Origin: Deltaproteobacteria bacterium
GTDB lineage: Bacteria > UBA10199 > DSSB01
Direction of reading: 5' to 3'
NCBI GenBank assembly: GCA_021414045.1
Contig: JAIOPF010000039.1
Location: 1 to 13,212, forward strand
Length of the DNA stretch: 13,212 bases
Shown piece by piece: positions 1 to 7,300 of this stretch. Each line of letters opens with the position of its first letter. Position 1 is the stretch's first letter. A model generated the notes under the pieces. That model saw only the letters and a list, made by a program, of their open reading frames with translations. It searched no databases and was not told the origin of the DNA. Both the position numbers and the translations under genes were made by a program.

Positions 1-1504
1 AACCCTCGGCTTCCAGAGCCAAGGCTAACCTCGCCAGACTTCCGCGCTCAAAGTTCATTTTCACGAAACGGTCGAGGTCTTTCGCCGGGGTGGCATGGAA
101 GGCTTGGGCCAGCGCCGCGTGGTTCACCTCCGGCTCGACGGCTCGCTCTTCCGAGGGCTTGGGATCGGGAACACGGCGAGCACGGACCGCGGCTTGGCGT
201 TCCGGTTTGACGGCTGACATTTGGGAGATACCATCCAAGGGATCACCCGAACCTCCGCGAGGGGGACGAGTTCCGCCACCGACAGATGCCCAAGCGGGAC
301 TTTGTCCGAACAGGCCATCGAAGTCGCCAAACCCGCTTACATTCGAAACCAAGGGAGGAGACTCCAGAAGCCTAGTCCTCGTTTCCAATCCCCGCAAAGT
401 CTCGGCATATCTCGGTCCCAGGGCCTCTCCCGCCAACCGTCCGCCGACATGAAATTGAAACAAAGTCGCCAGGGAATCGAAGACTCGTGAGGCCCCGTCA
501 CTGCGAGGCCGCCAGCCGAGCCGCTCTTCGATCAAGTGATCCGCATAAATGCCGCCGAACATGCCCAGTTGAGGAAAAACCGATTGGGTCATCCTGGTGA
601 ATCCCGTCAGGCGCGTCACCTCGAGGGAGGTAGTGGAAATGCCGTGGACACGATTGAAGAGGGCTCCGGATCCGGCGCCTCCAAGCTTGAGCAGTCCCAA
701 CAGGAGGGCCGTGGAACCGATTTCACGCAGCAAGGTGCCGCGATCCCAAGCCAAGGGCCGGGATGAGGTGACGGCATGCAAGGCACGCGTCGTCGCCCAA
801 AAAGTCGGTACTTCGGCCGCCCATGCCGCGGTGGCGGCGGTAAAGGAAGCTCCCATGCCCCGCGTGAAGAGATTCGCCCCGGGAGAAGCGGCGAGGCGCG
901 AGAGCACTCCCAGACGCACGGTGCCGGCCACGATTCCGGCGGCGCCCATTCCCGCGATCATCGTCGGATCGGCGGCTTGCTGGGCGAAAGTCCGCGCCAA
1001 ATTTTCGAAGCGGGCGCCGAAGGGCCCCTCGCCTCGCGAAGCTCCCGCCTCGGCGGCGGCGCGGGCACGGAAATCCGCGCCGAGCCGAGGCGAAAGCTCC
1101 CCATTACCTTGGGACAAAAACTGCCAAAGAATTCCGGCCCGGACCGCGTCGCCGGACTGCTGAAAACGGCGAGCCATTCCGGCCAAACCCTCGGCGAACA
1201 GAGCCGGATCGCCTTCTTGAGACAAGGCCATCCATTCCTCGACCAACGGGCCGAAACCGAGACGCAGGGCCTCGCGCTCGCTCGCCGAAAGCCGGTCATA
1301 GGCTTCCCGCAAAGTCAGGCCCGTCGTTCCGCCGCAGGCCTGAGACCATCGGAGAAGAGCGGAATCGCTCGAATCATTTTGAAGGGAGGAAGAGGCGCCG
1401 GCCAAATTCATCAAAACCGAAGCCAATGCCGGTGAAGCCCTGAAGGCCTCGACCGAAGACGCGCTTTCGCGTCGGCTCCCTACCCGGAGAGCAGAAAAGA
1501 CCAT
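1..1504 (-). CDS. Paralogue of the neighbouring 872-aa protein, helical glycine-rich scaffold protein (3' end beyond window)
   Basis: Reading leftward from ATG at 1504 the frame stays open for 501 codons to base 1, so the C-terminus is missing. The start is well fixed: an in-frame TAG lies at 1538-1540, no other start codon lies between, and AGGTG at 1513-1517 sits 8 bases from the ATG. Residues about 60-135 look like helical, TPR-like hairpins. Residues about 175-375 are hydrophobic, glycine- and alanine-rich helices. These align with the divergent neighbour: residues 249-278 match its residues 206-235 with 16 of 30 identical, both containing LKLGG, and residues 305-376 match its 261-330, both containing FHVGG/LHVGN-type sequence. 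Residues about 385-460 are a proline- and glycine-rich linker, after which a new helical domain begins and is cut by the edge. No signal peptide is evident. Function unknown; the missing C-terminus may carry the activity. Confidence 0.87.
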   Translation of the reverse strand, partial: MVFSALRVGSRRESASSVEAFRASPALASVLMNLAGASSSLQNDSSDSALLRWSQACGGTTGLTLREAYDRLSASEREALRLGFGPLVEEWMALSQEGDPALFAEGLAGMARRFQQSGDAVRAGILWQFLSQGNGELSPRLGADFRARAAAEAGASRGEGPFGARFENLARTFAQQAADPTMIAGMGAAGIVAGTVRLGVLSRLAASPGANLFTRGMGASFTAATAAWAAEVPTFWATTRALHAVTSSRPLAWDRGTLLREIGSTALLLGLLKLGGAGSGALFNRVHGISTTSLEVTRLTGFTRMTQSVFPQLGMFGGIYADHLIEERLGWRPRSDGASRVFDSLATLFQFHVGGRLAGEALGPRYAETLRGLETRTRLLESPPLVSNVSGFGDFDGLFGQSPAWASVGGGTRPPRGGSGDPLDGISQMSAVKPERQAAVRARRVPDPKPSEERAVEPEVNHAALAQAFHATPAKDLDRFVKMNFERGSLARLALALEAEG

Positions 1505-1512
1505 AAGAAAAA

Positions 1513-1517
1513 CACCT
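1513..1517 (-). promoter_or_regulatory. Ribosome binding site of the leftward paralogue
   Basis: AGGTG on the minus strand lies 8 bases before the ATG at 1504. It fixes that start together with the in-frame stop at 1538-1540. Confidence 0.7.
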
Positions 1518-1539
1518 ATAATTTCAGGAGTTATCGACT

Positions 1540-1569
1540 ATTCTCCAAGAAAGTTGTCCGGTTCGTCAA
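1540..1569 (-). promoter_or_regulatory. Candidate sigma-70-type promoter for the leftward paralogue
   Basis: On the minus strand, TTGACG (1569-1564) and GAGAAT (1545-1540) are separated by 18 bases. They match the -35 consensus at 5 of 6 positions and the -10 at 4 of 6. Transcription would start near 1533, leaving a leader of about 29 bases before the ATG at 1504. Single-sequence prediction, unsupported by comparison. Confidence 0.35.
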
Positions 1570-1667
1570 AAGGCGGAATTTGCACAACTTTTCACTGGCT
1601 TCACCGAGAACCTTGCCTGTAATTTACCAATTGAACGGTTCGGGGTTATCGACATCCAATCGGCTTT

Positions 1668-1678
1668 AGGAAAAGGGG
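1668..1678 (+). promoter_or_regulatory. Ribosome binding site of the 872-aa protein gene
   Basis: AGGAAAAGGGG ends 5 bases before the GTG at 1684. It supports the GTG start, which is the only start codon in frame after the stop at 1519. Confidence 0.7.
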
Positions 1679-1683
1679 CACAC

Positions 1684-4302
1684 GTGACCTTGAGCCTGTT
1701 TGCATCGGTGTCGGAGAAGGTTCATCCTTCTTCCGACCGGCTACATTCTGAAGAAGCTCTGACGTACGGCGCCGTATTTCTCGACCAGATTTGGGGAGGA
1801 CCCGAAGGTCTTCGGCTGTTCGAATCTAAAATCCCACCGGAGTACCGTTTCGAGCTCCACAGCCTCGCGCTCGAAACCGATCCGCAAATATTTTTCGACA
1901 ATTTGATCCGCATCGGCGTGCATCTCAATCAGGCGGGGCGAGATGAAAATGCCGCCCACCTTTTCGGTGCCGTCGCCGCTTTCCTCGAGCAATTTCCTGA
2001 ACCCTTTTCCGCCTCTCGCAAATCGGCCCAACAAAATTACCAAGCCCTCCTCGGTCGCGGTGGCATCGGCGGTAAGGCCGAAAACATCCTCCGCAAGTTC
2101 TGCCAAGAGGCCGCGGATCCCGCGACCCTCCTTGCGATGGGCGTCGGAAGCCAAGCTTTCAGCCTGGGAAGATTATGGACGGCGACCCGTTTCGCCAGAC
2201 CCGGGGTGATCGTCGAGACCCTCGCCGTCGGTGGCGGTTTCCTGGCGGAAACCTCGGCCTTCACCTTGACACATAAAGCCGTGGCCGCGACCATGGGACG
2301 CCCTCAAGATTGGAGTCCCAAGGCACTGGGCCGAGAATGGGCCTCAGGAGCCCTGATCCTGGGCACCCTGAAATTGGGCGGAGAATTCAGCAAAGCGGGC
2401 CTAAGACAATACATGGGAATGCCAGGACTAGGGGCTTTCGCACAGGATGCCGGCATCCATCAATATCTCGTGAAGGCGATACCGATCGCGGGACAATATC
2501 TCGGAATCCTGGCAGGCCAAGTTCTCCAAGAGGATTTCGGTTTCCGGGAAAAACAGGAAGGCGCGGAGCGACTTGCCGACGGACTAACGACCTTGGTGCA
2601 ACTGCACGTCGGTAACGGCCTCATGTCCGCCGCGTTTGGAAAAGGATATCTCAGACATCTTTCCGAGCGAGACATCGCCTTTGAAAATTGGCGACAAGGG
2701 GACAAGGAAAACGACCGGCACCCCAGCATCCTCGACGCCTACGATCAAGACGCCTCCACCCTGCCCTATGCACGCCCCGCACTGACGAACGTCGGTCCCG
2801 CGGCGGATGTGGAATCCGGTCCCTCCTTGAGCCTGATGATGTCGGAGGGCCCACCCAGTTCTTCCGCCAGGCACAAATGGACCTTGGAAGACTTCAAAAT
2901 GCTGGGCGAATTCCGAGCCCAGCTCAATATCACCGAAGCTGAAGCCCTCGACAAACTTCATCCCGACCAGCGGCACATGATGCTTTTTTCGCGGCTGCTC
3001 CAGAAGGTTCCCTTTGCCGACCGCGAATCACGGACCACGGCCTTTTCCAAACTCGGACATGCCCTAAAACATGCCAATGAATCCGGGGAAGCGGGTAGCT
3101 ATGTGAATTGGCTGACCCGCCGGGTCTTCAATACTTATTTGGAAAGCCAAGACGTGAAGCGCACCGAAACCATGCTGAGCTTCTTGCTCGAGGGCGGCCG
3201 ACTCCACGACTATGAAAAGCTGCTCGCCGGATCCTTGCCCCGACAGCATCCTATCTTGCAGCGCATCCAAGACCTGCCGCTTTTGGACGAATCGGCCAAG
3301 AGCATTCTGCTACGTTGGGGATATACCCAGGCCAAAGCCAAGGAAGCCGAGCCCCACTTCCTTCCACAAGACGAATTCTTGGACCGCATCGGACAAGCCA
3401 TGTTCACACCTGGCTATGCCGACTTGATCGGAAAGGCCCTGAACAACTCCGCGCGAAGCCCCCTACCTTTCGAGCGCCTGCGACGCATCCATGGCCTACT
3501 CGGGAAACCCGACGCACTGACCCCCACCAAGTTGTTGGAATTATCGGACCGGCAATACAAATTGGTCGGAAGCAAGCATCGGGAGCTCGACATTCCACTC
3601 TTCGGGAAGACCAAGCCCCTGCAATTCAACGGCTACCTTGGCGAAAAGGCTCCCATGGAGCTTTTGCTTCAATTGAACCGGGGCCAAGCCGATCTCTTGG
3701 ATCCAACGCGAGCGGAAACGCGAAAGGCGCATCGTCTAAGACAGATACACCAATGGGAGATCGGGCGAGCCCGCTTTGACCCGGCCACGCCCGCGTTTTG
3801 GTCCTATGGCTTCCAGATGTTGGCGGATCCCTTTTCCAGGCAAATCGCAAGGGACCTCGATTCGGGAAAATTCACCCTGCAAGTATTGTCCAGGGCGGAT
3901 TTCGAGAGTCGCTGCCGCGAACTCGGCATGGAAGACGCCATGACCGACAATGCCTTCCTCCTGCACAGCGGAATCACCGGAGGTAAGGCGCTCATGTTGG
4001 TCCGGGAATTCCCTCACGATCATTACTCCCTCGACGCTCGTCCCGACCCCATGTTCTTGGTGTTGGCGAAAATCGTCCACGAGTACCAGCACTTCCTCGA
4101 TATCGATCCCGCCGAAACTCGAACCTTGCCGGTAGTCCACATGCAGGAAATGCGTGCGCACCTACGCGAAGCCCTGTGGCGGGCTCAGTATGGAGACACC
4201 ACCAAGCTCGCCAAATACCATCGCGACGGCAACAGCGGATTGGCCCAGCATTGGAGGGACCAATTCGAGTCGCTCTACGGCTATCATTTTAAGACGGATT
4301 GA
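1684..4302 (+). CDS. 872-aa scaffold protein with C-terminal HExxH putative zinc metallopeptidase domain
   Basis: GTG start at 1684, preceded by AGGAAAAGGGG at 1668-1678. No other start codon exists in frame back to the TAA at 1519. Residues 20-105 are helical and TPR-like. Residues about 145-335 are glycine-rich hydrophobic segments shared with the paralogue at 1-1504, possibly membrane-associated. Residues about 340-395 are a polar linker, and 400-700 are mostly helical and unassigned. The C-terminus carries H799-E-Y-Q-H803 followed by E822 in MQEMRAHL. This is the gluzincin arrangement of two histidines, a catalytic glutamate and a third glutamate ligand about 19 residues downstream, so a zinc-dependent peptidase is likely. 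The substrate is unknown. There is no N-terminal signal peptide, and only two cysteines (140, 744). It is divergently paired with its paralogue and overlaps the giant gene by 14 bp at its 3' end. Peptidase assignment is inferred from the motif alone; an inactive zincin fold or a toxin-like C-terminal domain is possible. Confidence 0.9.
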   Translation: MTLSLFASVSEKVHPSSDRLHSEEALTYGAVFLDQIWGGPEGLRLFESKIPPEYRFELHSLALETDPQIFFDNLIRIGVHLNQAGRDENAAHLFGAVAAFLEQFPEPFSASRKSAQQNYQALLGRGGIGGKAENILRKFCQEAADPATLLAMGVGSQAFSLGRLWTATRFARPGVIVETLAVGGGFLAETSAFTLTHKAVAATMGRPQDWSPKALGREWASGALILGTLKLGGEFSKAGLRQYMGMPGLGAFAQDAGIHQYLVKAIPIAGQYLGILAGQVLQEDFGFREKQEGAERLADGLTTLVQLHVGNGLMSAAFGKGYLRHLSERDIAFENWRQGDKENDRHPSILDAYDQDASTLPYARPALTNVGPAADVESGPSLSLMMSEGPPSSSARHKWTLEDFKMLGEFRAQLNITEAEALDKLHPDQRHMMLFSRLLQKVPFADRESRTTAFSKLGHALKHANESGEAGSYVNWLTRRVFNTYLESQDVKRTETMLSFLLEGGRLHDYEKLLAGSLPRQHPILQRIQDLPLLDESAKSILLRWGYTQAKAKEAEPHFLPQDEFLDRIGQAMFTPGYADLIGKALNNSARSPLPFERLRRIHGLLGKPDALTPTKLLELSDRQYKLVGSKHRELDIPLFGKTKPLQFNGYLGEKAPMELLLQLNRGQADLLDPTRAETRKAHRLRQIHQWEIGRARFDPATPAFWSYGFQMLADPFSRQIARDLDSGKFTLQVLSRADFESRCRELGMEDAMTDNAFLLHSGITGGKALMLVREFPHDHYSLDARPDPMFLVLAKIVHEYQHFLDIDPAETRTLPVVHMQEMRAHLREALWRAQYGDTTKLAKYHRDGNSGLAQHWRDQFESLYGYHFKTD

Positions 4303-7300
4303 AAAGGACCTCGACCCCACCCATCACGATCTTATCGCCGGGACGGAGTGGAAAGATGGACTTCATTAGGTCACCCTTCCCGCGCGAAGCCCAGGAGACT
4401 TTACCATCCCGAATGACCTGGGTTCCATTGGAAGAGACCGAATCCTCGATGAAGGTCGTGCCGTCGGCGCGAAAAATGCGCACGTGCTTGGTGGAAACCA
4501 TGTCCGTACCCGGTTGCGCTAGGAAGGCGTCGCGGCCGAGAAAGGCCTGGGAGGTGTCGCTGGGCATTTGATATACCCATTTGCCCTGCGAAGCGGATAA
4601 ACCCTTCACGGGGCTTTTCAATTCGACGTTCGCCCCTCCGGAATTGATAACGAAACCCGGCAAGGGTTTGGAAACGAGAACCCTCGGTGGGCCAACCACG
4701 GGCGGCGGAGGCGGAGGAACCAAGGCCATTCCCTTGGGGATTTCGGGATTTTCCATCCCGCGCGATTGCCGATATTCCCGGATGGGCTTCAGCATATTGA
4801 GCGCGGGAGTGATGTCGACATATTGCCCGTCAAAATCGGGGCGATACTGCTGGGGGAGTTTGTAGCTTTGCTGGGCGTATTCGAGGGGCTTGGAAGTGAT
4901 GATCCCCGAGTCGATCACCTCATCGTATACCCCGTAAGAATTCACCTTCGAATCCGTATAGCGAATCGATTTCACCCAAGTGCGTCCCTGGGCGTCCTCG
5001 GCCATGGTCCAAATCACGGGGCGCTTCCGTCCCGTTCCCTTCTCCACCAGAAAGCCGCCTTGATACTCGCGGCAAGTGATGGTTTTTAGGAGGGTGTGGT
5101 TTTCTTGGTAAGTTTTGGAGGGCGCCTGCTTGAAATCAGGAATAAAGCCGTCGGGGTAACGGAGATTGGCCAAGCGCGGAATCACGGCGGGATCGCTGGC
5201 TCCGCCATAGGCCCCGGCCTTGAAAGCTTGCCCCGGCTGAATGCCGCCGATGTCCGTCATGCCGACGTTGGCCGGAAAGATGATTTCCTTCTTGAAACCG
5301 CCGAGCATCGTTCCCACGGCGGCTTGATCCAAGACAGGACTTCCGGCGTCGATGTATCGCGCGAAGTCCTCGTCCTTCAAGCGCACCTTGGGGACCCCGC
5401 TGCCCGCATTCTCCAAAATTTGGAATTGTTCGTTGAGTTCGGGAATGGGTTGGGTTTCCTGGGTGTAATGCTTTCCCACCCCTTTGGCATAATGGCCGCC
5501 AAGCATGTAGGGGGAGGCCCGCCACCCTCCGTCGGAGTTGGATTTGTAAAAAAAACGCCGCTTGAGCACCGTCGTGCCGTTCTCTTGGACCGGAACCAGC
5601 GCGAGAACGTGGGGACGCACGTTCCCCTCCTCGTCCACGGTCTCGATAACGCGGCTTAGGTAAAACGTTTGGTCGCCGACTTTCACCTTGGTCACCGGTT
5701 TTAAGTTGGGATCGTGGAGGATCTCTGCCACATGAGGCCGCTTATTCAGGGCCTCGAGCCCGTTCATTTCGGAGGGAGTGATCAAGTTTTCCGAGGGTAT
5801 CACTTTGTAATTGATATCGGAGCCGGGCTTTAAGACGACGGTATTGGTTCCCTTTTTAGCGGCTGCGGGCAAAGGGGGTGGCGCTTTCTTTCCCAAAACA
5901 TCGGGCCCTCCCTTGGGACCTGGGCTCCCTCCCTCGGACGCTGGCTCATGGACGTAGACATGGACCGTCATGTTGTCCGCTTTATAATGGTCGATGAGCT
6001 TCCCGTCTTTGAGCGAATCGTAGATATCCCCTCGCTTATCGATGTAGGCGGTGTCGCCGTTCATCATCGTGACGGGCAGGCGCTTGCCGGATTTCATTCC
6101 TTCGTTCTTGGCGTCCTCGAAATCCGCCATTTTGGTCAAGACGGAGTCAAAGATCGCGTTTTGGATTTCCTGGGCGCTTTTTCCTTCCGTCACCATGCGA
6201 GCGAGAGTCTTGGTCGAGGTGCCGTCACTGACACCGTCGGAGAACATGACGATGCGATCGCCGGGTTCCAGGGGAATTTCCTCGACTACGGGGCTCGCTT
6301 TATGGCCGGCACCGATGGTTCCAAGGACGACGTTGGCCTGCGGATCGACGCGCATCTCCAATTCGGCGGTTTCATTGTTGGGATCTCGAACCACTCCCTT
6401 GCTATCAGCCATGGCCTGCACCAAAGACTGGTCTTTGCTGCGATACTTGATCTTGCCGTCTTTCCCGACGACCATGGCACCCGCGTCGCCAACGTGCGCA
6501 ATGACGGCCTTGTAAGTCCCGTCGGGATTTTTGATCACCAAATGCGCAACGCCTACCGCTCCGGCGCCCTGCTTTCCGTAGGGGGTCGCATTGACGGCGT
6601 CGCCGCCATAAATGAGGGCCTGACGCAAGGTTTCTTTGGGATCGCTGCTCGGCAAATGGGTTTGAAGGTATTTCGCGGTCGCTTCCGAGGCAATTTGACT
6701 CGCCTTGTCCCCACCCATGTGGCCGCCCATGCCGTCGAGCACCAGCGCCCAGTTCGGGCCTTGGACAACGGCGTCTTCGTTCTTATCTTTATATCCGATG
6801 CCTTCATGGGTCTTGCCGGCCGCGGTGCCATATTCCACCGTTGGCTTGTCCTTACGAACCTCGCCACGACGGGGGGCGTCGGGCTTGTTCTCCGCCCAGA
6901 TTCCCTGAACTTCACCCGGAACAAGGGGCCTGATGTCGGGAAGCGGAGCCTCGAGCATCTTGACTTTCAGATTAAGATTGCTGTCCGCGGCCAGCTTGCC
7001 CTTGGCGTCCATTTTTAAACCCAGTTTCGCGGCCTCTTCGGGAGTGACGCTAAAACTGACGGTCTTGACATCGGCGTCAGGACGCAAATTGGAGCGGACT
7101 TCCACCACGAGGAACAATTTGCCTCCGGAATTTCCAGGCAGTGGTTCCAGACGCAGGACGGTGCCCATGGGCTTATTCGCATCCATCCTAACTCCCAGGG
7201 ACGCAGGTTCCAATTCATAACCGTTACCCGCGCCGTCCTTGGCTTCGACGAGGCCTTTAGCCGGTGGAGGTGGCGGAGGAGCCGGAGGGCGAATTACGAC

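Larger units (their letters stand above)
1505..1683. promoter_or_regulatory. Divergent intergenic region with direct and inverted repeats
   Basis: This is the only non-coding stretch in the window. It holds a direct repeat GTTATCGAC at 1530-1538 and 1645-1653, near the two gene starts. It also holds an 8-bp inverted repeat, AAAGTTGT at 1550-1557 with ACAACTTT at 1584-1591, which spans the candidate leftward promoter. Both could be regulator sites shared by the divergent pair, but chance is not excluded. No convincing promoter for the rightward gene was found. Confidence 0.4.

Noticed and set aside
597..1435. Plus-strand open frames of 188 and 219 codons near the left end
   Set aside because: They overlap each other and lie antisense to the 501-codon minus-strand frame, which has a ribosome binding site and a clear paralogue.
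1517..1522. Perfect TATAAT on the plus strand as a -10 box for the 872-aa gene
   Set aside because: No -35-like sequence lies 16-18 bases upstream, and it overlaps the ribosome binding region of the leftward gene, so it is probably chance.
4289..4420. Intrinsic terminator for either convergent gene
   Set aside because: I found no stable GC-rich stem followed by a T-run on either strand.
5948..7018. 356-codon open frame on the plus strand
   Set aside because: It is antisense to the PP2C domain, whose motifs are all conserved on the minus strand. The plus frame shows no domain and is a by-product of GC-rich coding sequence.
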